This document shows positions 8,323 to 15,885 of a stretch of 64,000 nt of DNA, one piece after another. The notes beneath the pieces were generated by a model. It did no database searches, was not told where the DNA came from, and saw nothing but the letters and a program-made list of their open reading frames with translations. Origin of the DNA: Intestinibacillus sp. Marseille-P6563. GTDB taxonomy: Bacteria; Bacillota; Clostridia; Oscillospirales; Butyricicoccaceae. The stretch covers positions 1 through 64,000 of the forward strand of contig NZ_UWOD01000001.1 of the NCBI RefSeq assembly GCF_900604335.1, given 5' to 3'. The position numbers and the translations under genes are program-made. Each line of letters begins with the position of its first letter. Within the stretch, counting starts at the first letter, position 1.

Positions 8323-9537
8323 TTAGTTCCATTCCTCTTGCAGCAGAAAGTCTCGGATATTCCGATGCTTAATTCCGTTGCGGCTCATATCATATTCGTC
8401 CAAGGTGACGACGTATTTGGGATAGTTATCGCGAACACGGTCATAGACGCCAAACTCCCGCTCTATGGTATCTTCCGAGGCCAGCAGGTATGCGACCTGT
8501 ATATACAGCTTCTGCCCCTGATCCTCACACACAAAGTCGATCTCCTTATCACCCACCTTGCCGATGGTAACGGCATAGCCCCGGCGCAGGAGCTCCATGT
8601 AAATAATGTTCTCCAAAACCAGATTGATATCCTTCATGTTACCACCGAACACAGCTTCCCGGATGCCATGATCGGCTACATAGTATTTCTCATTGACAGT
8701 GAGAATCTTCTTGCCCTGTAAATCCTGACGCTTCACCTGATAGAATAGAAAGGCTTCGGTGCAAGCCCGGATGTAACCCAACACCGTCTCCGGCGATACG
8801 GAACGGCCTTCGCTTTTCAGATACTTGGAAATGGCAGTAGAGGAAAAGGTGGTTCCGATATTGGAGGTGACATAGGCAATGATCCGTTCCAGCATGTCTA
8901 TATCCCGGATGTTGTTTCGCTTAACAACATCTTTGAGTTCTACAGAGTTGAATAAGTCCCGCAGATATTGACGGCTGGCCGTTTCATCATAGCGCAGGTT
9001 GGACAGATATGGCATACCGCCTGTGGTCAGATACTTGCTGAAGCACTGACGAATATCCGCATCCGGGTAGATCGTATGGTACAGCTCGATAAATTCCGCA
9101 AAGGAGAATGGATAGATTACAAACTCCACATACCGCCCGGCCAGATAGGTCGCCAACTCACCAGAAAGCAGTTTGGCATTAGAGCCGGTGATATAAATAT
9201 CACAGTCCAGTTCTACCCGGAAGGAATTGATGCATTTTTCCCATGCATCCACCTCCTGTATCTCATCAAAGAAGAGATAGACCTTGCCTTCAATTTCCGA
9301 GGCTCGATGGATGATCTCATCGTGGAGTGCCGTCGCAGTACAGAGATACGCATTACTCATGTTTTCAAAATTGATAGAAATAAACTGGCTGCTGTCTGCG
9401 CCGGAGGCGCACAGTTCCTCTTTGATCAGGTCCAGCATGACCGACTTTCCACTTCGCCGGATACCAGTCAGGACTTTTACCAAGTCGCTTCCGATGAAAG
9501 GACGGATACGGCTCATATAGGTTTCTCGCTTAATCAT
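8323..9537 (-). CDS. AAA_14/DUF4143 family ATPase
   Basis: A 404-aa protein of the common AAA_14 plus DUF4143 architecture. The Walker A motif GIRRSGKS lies near residues 25-32 and Walker B LFFDEIQEV near 110. The middle has the typical ITGSNAKLLSGELATYLAGRY sensor region. The C-terminal DUF4143 part contains KIDFVC-like and NMKDINL segments. The cellular role of the family is poorly known; members are common in accessory DNA of gut anaerobes. A 61-bp fragment of a second member lies at 10671. Confidence 0.88.
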   Translation of the reverse strand: MIKRETYMSRIRPFIGSDLVKVLTGIRRSGKSVMLDLIKEELCASGADSSQFISINFENMSNAYLCTATALHDEIIHRASEIEGKVYLFFDEIQEVDAWEKCINSFRVELDCDIYITGSNAKLLSGELATYLAGRYVEFVIYPFSFAEFIELYHTIYPDADIRQCFSKYLTTGGMPYLSNLRYDETASRQYLRDLFNSVELKDVVKRNNIRDIDMLERIIAYVTSNIGTTFSSTAISKYLKSEGRSVSPETVLGYIRACTEAFLFYQVKRQDLQGKKILTVNEKYYVADHGIREAVFGGNMKDINLVLENIIYMELLRRGYAVTIGKVGDKEIDFVCEDQGQKLYIQVAYLLASEDTIEREFGVYDRVRDNYPKYVVTLDEYDMSRNGIKHRNIRDFLLQEEWN

Positions 9538-9874
9538 AATGCTCTGCCCCTTTCTGGATTGTTTTCATAATATCACGGATATGCCGTATTTTCAATCAAC
9601 CAAATTAAATTTTAACGGTTATAACTGATAAAATATTTTCTCCGCAAGAAATCGACAGATAAAACGAAAAGTTTTTCATTCGGTTGTGGTATTCGAATAC
9701 AGCGTTCTCCATTGCAATCAAGCCCCTCGTTATTCTTTCACCGGCTACCGAAGGAATTGTCTAATATCATTTTCTCTCACACTGACACATGATTGTCTGA
9801 CAGTGTCTTCCACACGCTCTACATGCACCCTGTCTTTAGCCGCCACTCCACCATAAAAATTTACAGAAAATAGG

Positions 9875-9909
9875 TTGAATTTCTCCTACTTTTAGCTATA
9901 ATAAAAGTA
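9875..9909 (+). promoter_or_regulatory. promoter and operator of the phd-doc operon
   Basis: TTGAAT (9875-9880), a 16-bp spacer and TATAAT (9897-9902) lie 30 bp before the antitoxin ATG. The perfect inverted repeat TACTTTTA-N7-TAAAAGTA (9887-9909) covers the spacer and -10 box, as expected for autorepression by the Phd antitoxin. The remainder of 9538-9874 shows no gene. Confidence 0.72.
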
Positions 9910-9931
9910 ACGAAAGCAAGGAGGTTTCCCT

Positions 9932-10174
9932 ATGAACATCAACACCAAAAACCTGGTCTCCATTACGGAAGCAAACCAGAATTTTTCTAAAGTTGCCCGC
10001 CTTGTTGACGAAAGCGGTGCTGTCGTCATTTTAAAAAATAACGTTCCCCGGTATCTTGTCATGGAATTCAGCGCCGCCGAACAGGAGCAGCTTGCTGCCG
10101 ATGAGGATGTCATGTCCATTTCAAAACGTCTGATAGAAAAAAACCGTCAGGCCTATGAGGTACTTGCCAAATGA
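9932..10174 (+). CDS. Phd/YefM family antitoxin
   Basis: An 80-aa antitoxin. The N-terminal DNA-binding part reads TKNLVSITEANQNFSKVARL, with the family segment VVILKNNVPRYLVM following, and a charged C-terminal tail that would bind the toxin. The start has AAGGAGG upstream. Its stop overlaps the toxin start as ATGA. It neutralises the Doc protein encoded next and probably represses its own promoter through the palindrome at 9887-9909. Confidence 0.9.
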   Translation: MNINTKNLVSITEANQNFSKVARLVDESGAVVILKNNVPRYLVMEFSAAEQEQLAADEDVMSISKRLIEKNRQAYEVLAK

Positions 10175-10548
10175 TCCGACTATCCAAATCACAGATACTT
10201 CTGCTGCATGAACAGCTCATTGCAGCGACCGGCGGCTCTTCCGGCCTGCGTGATGAAGGGATGTTGGACTCTGCACTGAACGCACCTTTCCAGACCTTTG
10301 ACGGAAAAGATGTCTATCCCGCTCTTCAGCAAAAGGCAGCCCATCTCTGTTTTGGCCTTGTGAAAAACCATCCCTTCATTGATGGAAATAAACGGATTGG
10401 CGCTCACGTCATGCTGGTGTTCCTTGCTCTTAACGGTATCGAATTACAGTATTCGCAGACGGAGCTTTCCGATGTTATTCTTCAACTGGCTGCCGGAGAA
10501 ATAAAATCATCCGATCTACTGCACTGGATACTTGCACATCAGGTTTAA
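10171..10548 (+). CDS. doc: Doc-type Fic toxin
   Basis: A 125-aa Fic-fold toxin. The catalytic loop is HPFIDGNKRIGAH, with HPFIDGNKR at residues 67-75. In characterised Doc proteins this fold phosphorylates elongation factor Tu and stops translation; the activity here is inferred. It is coupled to the antitoxin gene by a 4-bp overlap. Confidence 0.9.
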   Translation: MIRLSKSQILLLHEQLIAATGGSSGLRDEGMLDSALNAPFQTFDGKDVYPALQQKAAHLCFGLVKNHPFIDGNKRIGAHVMLVFLALNGIELQYSQTELSDVILQLAAGEIKSSDLLHWILAHQV

Positions 10549-10549
10549 A

Positions 10550-10575
10550 AGCCATCCCCCAGGGATGGCTTTTTC
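10550..10575 (+). terminator. terminator of phd-doc
   Basis: The hairpin AGCCATCCC / GGGATGGCT is followed by TTTTTCC immediately after the doc stop codon. Confidence 0.85.
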
Positions 10576-10670
10576 CATGCCGCCATTTCTCTGCGCAATG
10601 AGTAGATCTTGGAAAACTGAAATTTCAGTCTGCAATGACTATACTTCTATTTTTATAGCTAGGCTATGTA

Positions 10671-10731
10671 GTCGGTCATGATATCCGGAAATCTGTGCTC
10701 GGCGAGAACATGAAAGATATCAATCTGGATT
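10671..10731 (+). pseudogene. fragment of a DUF4143 ATPase gene
   Basis: The plus-strand frame reads VGHDIRKSVLGENMKDINL, which lines up with DHGIREAVFGGNMKDINL in the intact ATPase at 8323-9537. Nothing recognisable continues on either side. It is a short remnant of a second copy. Confidence 0.6.
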
Positions 10732-10786
10732 GTCGTAAGCAAACCTCCGCAGCGTCTATGGCGGGTCACTTGTTCGAAATGAAGCA

Positions 10787-10811
10787 ACTTGTGCTCAATT
10801 TGAGCACAAGT
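10787..10811. repeat. 25-bp palindrome, GTGCTC-core type
   Basis: Two 12-bp arms, ACTTGTGCTCAA and TTGAGCACAAGT, form a perfect palindrome around one central base. The same core, GTGCTCnATTTGAGCAC, occurs three more times at 13073-13211. It looks like an operator or an iteron-type protein-binding site. Confidence 0.7.
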
Positions 10812-11046
10812 CGGGCGGAGATACAAACAAAAATTTACGCGAATTTAGGCTGTAAAAAAGATGGAAAATCAAAATAATTATTTTTCAGCAATTATTTTTC
10901 GATTTATTAGAATTTATTTTCATCAATGCAATTATCTTGTTTTCAGGAAAACATTCCAAAATCCGTACAATATTAAGTCTTTTTCCTGTTTTCCGCTAAA
11001 TATTGTGCAGAAAATCCACATCTCAAGCGTTCGGAATTTAGCTGCT

Positions 11047-11237
11047 ATACTAGCACCTGTGAAGCACCTTCAGCATACTATTACGAAAAAAATACGCTTA
11101 TACTAGCACCTATGAAGCACTTCAGACATTTTTTTGCTTGAAAATATTCTCTCATACTTGCGCCTATGAAGCACCTAATCCATACTTTTATCAAAAATTA
11201 ATTGAAATACCCTCCCATACCAGCACCTGAGAAGCAG
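11047..11237. repeat. four spaced 21-bp direct repeats
   Basis: Copies of ATACTAGCACCTATGAAGCAC start at 11047, 11100, 11154 and 11217. The first two differ at one base and the last two are more diverged. Spacing is 53, 54 and 63 bp. The array lies upstream of a LexA-like box and a promoter. It may bind a regulator or initiator. The surrounding 10812-11340 is AT-rich with no supported gene. Confidence 0.65.
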
Positions 11238-11281
11238 TTCATCTTTTTTCGTGGCAGCAATAGTTTGTGCATTTTAACATC

Positions 11282-11295
11282 GGAACAAATGTTCC
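11282..11295. promoter_or_regulatory. LexA-like box
   Basis: GGAACAAATGTTCC is a near-perfect palindrome that fits the Firmicutes LexA core GAACnnnnGTTC. It sits about 50 bp upstream of the -35 box at 11344, so if it is functional it may also act on a different promoter. Confidence 0.5.
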
Positions 11296-11343
11296 TTTAT
11301 TTTGCTGAAAAGCAGGATATTTGACATTTTTCTCAAACTTATA

Positions 11344-11372
11344 TTGACCTTTAAGTCAATCTGTGGTATAGT
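11344..11372 (+). promoter_or_regulatory. promoter of the 11.4-kb leader and downstream gene
   Basis: TTGACC (11344-11349), a 17-bp spacer and TATAGT (11367-11372); a TATAAT overlaps slightly downstream. The inverted repeat TTGAC...GTCAA overlaps the -35 box and could be an operator. Confidence 0.65.
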
Positions 11373-11630
11373 ATAATTAAGCATTAAGAAGTATTCGGGA
11401 AAGCGTATATGCTTTTCTCCTAATTTATTTAATTGAGTAACGCAACGGACGCATTTGCCCTACTGGGTTTGATGCGTCTTTTTTTATTTTGACAGGCCTG
11501 TATTGCCTGCTTGCAGCCAAAAGGGGTACAAATATCCGACATTTTTGCCGGATTACAATGGTAACTTACTGGTTCACAGTGTGTTACCGCGTCAGGACGG
11601 AGGTGTATTGGCACCCCCGTTTTGTTTTTC
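11373..11630 (+). ncRNA. structured leader or small RNA with two terminator-like hairpins
   Basis: After the promoter come GGAAAGC/GCTTTTC (about 11399-11417), a terminator-like GACGCAT/ATGCGTC stem followed by seven T (about 11452-11486), GGTAAC/GTTACC (about 11560-11588), and a second terminator-like stem, ACGGAGGTG/CACCCCCGT, followed by TTTTGTTTTT (about 11603-11631). No convincing open frame fills the region. This is either an attenuated leader for the gene at 11792 or an independent RNA. Confidence 0.5.
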
Positions 11631-11791
11631 TATGTAACCTTTCAGTCTGGCTGCGCGAAGCAGTAAGCGCGTTGTCCGGCTGCCCGCAGACGAAAAAATC
11701 TGCAACCGTACACCTTGCTGCTGCCTTAAGCCGTTTCCGATCCAGCTTTTGGCGCCCATCTGATCGGTGAATCTCTTTGAGGAGGAGAAAA

Positions 11792-12571
11792 ATGAACTTG
11801 AACACTGTCTGCTGGCTGTCTTCCGCGCTGGATGCTGGCAATGTACTCTCTGCGGCATTGAAGCGGGCACAGTCCAGGCTATCACGCTGTAACCGTTCAC
11901 TGGAAGACCTGATCCGCAGCAACTCTCCTGCGCTCTCTGACACTGCAGCCAGACAGGTTATTTCCGATCTGATCAGTGAAACTGCCGCGTGCTGCAACGC
12001 TTTTCACCGTTTCTACGAGCACATGGGACCCCAGGTTTTCTCTGCTCCGCCTGCGTTGGAACCACTTATGGAGCAGCTCCATAAATCAGTAGATGCGGAA
12101 CGCCGCCGTCTCGGCATCTCTGCTCAGGTGGATGCCGACGGTGTTCTCCTACTGCGCACGGTCCACCCGATCACACGCTATTCCAGAACCGCTTCCGGCT
12201 CTCCTTACGACCAGGAGATCCAGCTGGCTCTGGAACAGGCACATGCGGAGGCATACCACGCCGGTCTGCTCGCAAACAGCTGTCTTCCCAGTCCATGCAC
12301 GGTATTTTTCTGGCATGTGTACAGCCGCAGCAACCATCAAAGCTGTATCAGCTACCCGGACAACGATAATTTTTTATCGAAGTCCATCATTGACCTCATC
12401 TGCGCGGTGTTCGGCCTGCAGGATATCGGCACTGAGCTCGCGCTTTTTCACTCTACTGCGCTGGACGACGATCTTGCCCCGCTTACCTATGTTTTCGTCG
12501 TTCCCAATGACTCGGACCTTGCCTCGTTCCTGTCCTTCCCATCGGTCAAAGAGCGTCTGCTGCGTGCTTAA
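11792..12571 (+). CDS. hypothetical protein of 259 aa
   Basis: The start ATG follows GAGGAGGAGAAAA, a very strong ribosome site. The N-terminal half is helical (SALKRAQSRLSRCNRSLEDL, then a second amphipathic helix). The C-terminal half has alternating strands (CTVFFWHVYSRSN, PLTYVFVVPNDSD). There are no membrane segments. I do not recognise a family. It follows a structured leader and precedes palindrome repeats and another unrecognised gene, and may belong with it to one mobile-element backbone. Confidence 0.75.
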   Translation: MNLNTVCWLSSALDAGNVLSAALKRAQSRLSRCNRSLEDLIRSNSPALSDTAARQVISDLISETAACCNAFHRFYEHMGPQVFSAPPALEPLMEQLHKSVDAERRRLGISAQVDADGVLLLRTVHPITRYSRTASGSPYDQEIQLALEQAHAEAYHAGLLANSCLPSPCTVFFWHVYSRSNHQSCISYPDNDNFLSKSIIDLICAVFGLQDIGTELALFHSTALDDDLAPLTYVFVVPNDSDLASFLSFPSVKERLLRA

Positions 12572-13072
12572 TCCGCTGCGAAGCTGGCCTTGCACCGCCC
12601 GATTTGCAGTCACAATGCAGTAAAAAGTGGCTGCAAAATCCGGGAATTTCCCAGCCCCGGAGTTTGAAGCCCCACTCTGCGAAGCTCCTGTTCGATTCGC
12701 CTCATATACAGACGCTTTTCCGACAAAAACCCGCTGTTTTCAGAACCAAATCCAACACTGGGAAACAGACTGTGCAGAGGACAGCAGCCGCCCTATATGC
12801 AAAGACCCATCTTGAACCCCATCAATCTTTGGCGGCTGCTGACGGTTCCGGCCATCATCTCAATCATAAAAAGCTGCGGGGCGGAAGCCGTATTTTAAGT
12901 GATAACGCACGGGATCATCTCAATGGATTTAGGCTTTCTGTCCCGCTGCGATGACCCCATCCCTTATCTTCCGGAACCGTATCGGAACAGATCTGCATGA
13001 TCTGTTTCGATCCATCCTGTGCACGACAGGCGAAGACGGATGCGGATTTAGTATCTACCCCCCTCAGGAGCA
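12572..13072. other. intergenic region without supported genes
   Basis: Open frames on both strands lack ribosome sites, and I recognise nothing in them. It separates the 11792-12571 gene from the 57-bp repeat array. Confidence 0.5.
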
Positions 13073-13211
13073 ACTTGTGCTCTATTTGAGCACATGTGGG
13101 ACCGACCGCTGCACCCCATATCCCGGAGCACTTGTGCTCTATTTGAGCACATGTGGTCCTGACCGCTGCACCTCACATCCCGGAGCACATGTGCTCTATT
13201 TGAGCACATGT
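13073..13211. repeat. three palindromes in a 57-bp tandem array
   Basis: 25-bp palindromes start at 13073, 13130 and 13187, exactly 57 bp apart. Each contains GTGCTCTATTTGAGCAC with flanking ACnTGT/ACATGT. The sequence between them is also repeated (ACCGCTGCACC...CCGGAGCA). The array ends 110 bp before the TTG start of the next gene, a position fitting an operator or iteron cluster. Confidence 0.8.
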
Positions 13212-13321
13212 GGGACTGCAAGCATCACAATCCACCCCATGCAATCCATCAAGCAATTTACGTCTGTGGGTTTAAGATCTATGCCACCGCAGACGCCGAA
13301 CAATTTCAGGAGGTCTTTACC

Positions 13322-14608
13322 TTGATTCCCAGTAACCTGACTACCCAGCAAACGATTATCCTCGCCTCTCTTCCGAGCGGTATCCTGACTGCAACCGCAG
13401 CACAAAATGCCTTGCCACATCTGAGCGGGCAATCGGTCCGGGCTGCCATGAAAAAGCTCGTCGACCAGCACTATCTGGTTTCGTGCAGCTGTACGGTCAA
13501 GGATCGCAAGTCGGAAAAGCACACGGTATCCTACTATAAGCTGACCGGGAAGGCAGTGTTGGATTTCTTCCCATCGCTGTTCCTACAGTCCGATCTTGCC
13601 CTTGAATACCTGAATCTGTATCCACTCGGTCCGGGCAAGATAGGTCCGTTGACACCTTATGTGCGCGACTCGTATACAATCAATCGTCTGTGCCGCATCA
13701 TCGAGTGTGAACAGTTCTGCTCGGCAGCCGGTGTGCGCACCCTGATAGACCCGCGCGATATTGACCTGCCTGCTGTATTTGGCCATTCTGAAAAGTCTCC
13801 GGTCTGCCGCACACAGCTGATCGGGCTGGATCTGAACGAAGCCGCTTGCGGGCTGTACAGGGAGGGAGTTTTCTTCCCGAGCATCGGATCAAAATATGAT
13901 CAGATCTCAGACTTTTGCTTTTACAGATCTGTTGAGATCTCCCGTCTGGAGAATCCATCCAAGGATCCTGCAACGATCCTCTCCCCTGCCGTTGGTGTCC
14001 TGTCAAGCCGCAACCGTGCGCTGGCAGTTTATTGCACGCCCAGGCACGGTGGTATGAGCTGGATCGAGCGTTCTGAAAAAAATTTCGCGAAAGGTGCAGA
14101 GCTATTTGCACGCCACACGAAGGGCGCAACATTCGGATATGATTTCCGGGTCAATGAAGCCATCCTGTTCTACCGCAATGATCGTGAACTGATGAACTTC
14201 CTGCAGGGCAAGCGGCTGGGCAGTGCATTGGATTACAAGGTGCTGGGACGGCCATATCAGCGACTTTATGCAATTCCGTTCACACGCGACGGCCTAAATA
14301 TTTTGCGCCAGCTCCTGCTTGATCCTGATTTTGCGCACAAGGAGATCATTCGCGCCGCGGCACCTGTGGGCCCATCTGCGACCGTCTACAGTAATTTGGA
14401 TTCCATCACCCCGCTGTGCATTCTCGGACATGACACGTTTTGCGCCCTGCCGCTCAATGTCACCCTGCTGGCTGCTGTGCTGGATGCATCTGCCAACGGT
14501 TCGGAGCTGCCCTGGTTCCTTGGCTATCCGATGTACGGCAACGTGCTCCGGAAGCTGTTTCCCGAGAGCAGCGTGACGGAGGCACCGATGCCGGTGGATA
14601 GGAGGTAA
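13322..14608 (+). CDS. winged-helix protein, replication-relaxation-like (tentative)
   Basis: A 428-aa protein. The start chosen is TTG at 13322 because AGGAGG lies 8 bases before it; an ATG at 13208 lies inside the repeat array and has no ribosome site. Residues about 8-90 look like a winged helix-turn-helix (LTTQQTIILASLPS, then SVRAAMKKLVDQHYLV) and resemble the replication-relaxation family of plasmid and integrative elements. The rest is an unrecognised alpha/beta region. The upstream palindromes are likely its binding sites or its regulation. The function is not established. Confidence 0.6.
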   Translation: MIPSNLTTQQTIILASLPSGILTATAAQNALPHLSGQSVRAAMKKLVDQHYLVSCSCTVKDRKSEKHTVSYYKLTGKAVLDFFPSLFLQSDLALEYLNLYPLGPGKIGPLTPYVRDSYTINRLCRIIECEQFCSAAGVRTLIDPRDIDLPAVFGHSEKSPVCRTQLIGLDLNEAACGLYREGVFFPSIGSKYDQISDFCFYRSVEISRLENPSKDPATILSPAVGVLSSRNRALAVYCTPRHGGMSWIERSEKNFAKGAELFARHTKGATFGYDFRVNEAILFYRNDRELMNFLQGKRLGSALDYKVLGRPYQRLYAIPFTRDGLNILRQLLLDPDFAHKEIIRAAAPVGPSATVYSNLDSITPLCILGHDTFCALPLNVTLLAAVLDASANGSELPWFLGYPMYGNVLRKLFPESSVTEAPMPVDRR

Positions 14609-14781
14609 TTGTCAAATCTCCGAGCCTAAGCAACAACGCCAGTATCCTGCTCGCTGTTTGAGAGCTGGATAGCGATATTTGTATTCAGAAATTTTACATG
14701 TATTACACGCGAGGAATGGGGTCAGAATGCAAAAAGTAGCCTGTTTTCACAGACTGCTTTCCGCGCAATCCATTATTCAGT

Positions 14782-15084
14782 TCAAAATTCACTTGGGGAA
14801 TAGCGGACCGTCACCACGATCACGGTTTTCTTTGCTTCATCAATCCGAAAAACAGCGGTGTAATTCTCCACAAAGAGCTGCCGGTATCCCCGGTTGGCAT
14901 AAGCCCCTCGTTTCCATGCTGAGCAGTAGTAGGGCACCGTCTCCAATGACAAGATGACATCCTCGATCCAGTCCACCAGATTAAGGGCCGTTCCCGGCTC
15001 CAGTAGTGTGTGGGCGATGTAATAATAGATGCCGTCCAGATCCCGCAGCGCCCGGCTCATCAGTTTGACGCTGTATTTATCCAA
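14782..15084 (-). CDS. RelE/ParE family toxin
   Basis: A 100-aa small basic protein with the family pattern: SRALRDLDGIYYYIAH at the N-terminus, a central helix, RGYRQLFVENYTAVFRID, and VIVVTVRYSPSEF at the end. Members cleave ribosome-bound mRNA or poison gyrase; which applies here is unknown. Its start overlaps the antitoxin gene by 8 bp. Confidence 0.87.
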   Translation of the reverse strand: MDKYSVKLMSRALRDLDGIYYYIAHTLLEPGTALNLVDWIEDVILSLETVPYYCSAWKRGAYANRGYRQLFVENYTAVFRIDEAKKTVIVVTVRYSPSEF

Positions 15085-15340
15085 AATGCTTCCTCCTTAA
15101 AGAAGCCAGCGCCTCTCTTGCGTCATGGAGCTGTCCATCCCGTTCAAACTCGGTCTCTGCTTCTGAAATCGCTGTGTCCATCGCTGCATTTTCCAACATC
15201 GCCTCATAAGTTTCGATACTCATCACCACCAGATCGCCATACCCGTTCTTCGTGATGAATACCGGCTCCCGGCGTGCATGGCAGATGTCCGAAATCTCAT
15301 TGGTGTTGCGAAGGTCTGTAATCGGTCTGATCTGCGGCAT
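15077..15340 (-). CDS. Phd/YefM family antitoxin
   Basis: An 87-aa antitoxin. The N-terminal DNA-binding fold reads MPQIRPITDLRNTNEISDIC, then EPVFITKNGYGDLVVMSIETYE, the usual family core. The ATG at 15340 follows GGGGGGGTGGCGAT. It pairs with the RelE/ParE-type toxin encoded just downstream. Confidence 0.87.
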   Translation of the reverse strand: MPQIRPITDLRNTNEISDICHARREPVFITKNGYGDLVVMSIETYEAMLENAAMDTAISEAETEFERDGQLHDAREALASLRRKHFG

Positions 15341-15800
15341 ATCGCCACCCCCCCTTTGCACATTATTATATCATAATTATGTGCAACTATACAGAGGACA
15401 GGCAAAAAGGCCAAAAAGGCAAAAAGTTTACAAAGATTTTTTTGTGGACGCCGCCTGCTCCGTCACGCCCCGGTAACAGGGCAGGATGCATCCCTCCCCG
15501 TAGCGTTTGCAGCCGTGGCAGGGGGTGGCCTTTAGCCGGACGGAACAGGTCAGCTTCCCCGCTCCTAGTGGGGCTCCATCATCACGCGCTAAAATCTGTA
15601 AAAGATTCTTGCGAAGCTAATGATTGATCGTTGCAATACTTTGAAAGCCTTTGATCGTAACACGATGTTCGGGTCCGGTGAAAACGACCACTCGAGGCTG
15701 AGGATTATCCAGGAGAATCTCAATGGACGCATACGGTATAAATCGAGATTCCTATTTTCTGTTTATCGTTTTTTCCTTTGTATGGTATCCCCCCCCCCCC
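15341..15800. other. intergenic region with a possible Cys-rich gene remnant and a C12 tract
   Basis: On the minus strand near 15440-15570, one frame reads CSVRLKATPCHGCKRYGEGC, looking like the end of a cysteine-rich mobile-element protein with no start left. A run of 12 C (15789-15800) lies just beyond the hcp terminator. No intact gene is seen. Confidence 0.4.
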
Positions 15801-15845
15801 AAAAAATATCAGCACCTATGTCAAACATTTTCCGACATAGGTGCT
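15801..15845 (-). terminator. terminator of the cupin-hcp operon
   Basis: The perfect 12-bp stem AGCACCTATGTC/GACATAGGTGCT has an 11-base loop and is followed on the minus strand by ATATTTTTT. It begins about 40 bp after the hcp stop codon. Confidence 0.85.
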
Positions 15846-15885
15846 GTTCTTACATCTGACGATATGATTGCAGTTATTCACTTTC

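Noticed and set aside
11047-11237. CRISPR array
   Set aside because: The repeats are about 21 bp, diverge quickly and have unequal spacing, and no cas genes exist in the window.
13208-13321. N-terminal extension of the winged-helix protein
   Set aside because: The AGGAGG at 13310-13316 fits the TTG at 13322, and the extension lies within the repeat array.
12951-13325. 124-codon frame with peptide repeats VLYLSTCG
   Set aside because: The peptide repeat only reflects the 57-bp palindrome array; no ribosome site precedes it.
15789-15800. C12 tract as a phase-variation switch
   Set aside because: It lies after the hcp terminator and not in a promoter or coding start.
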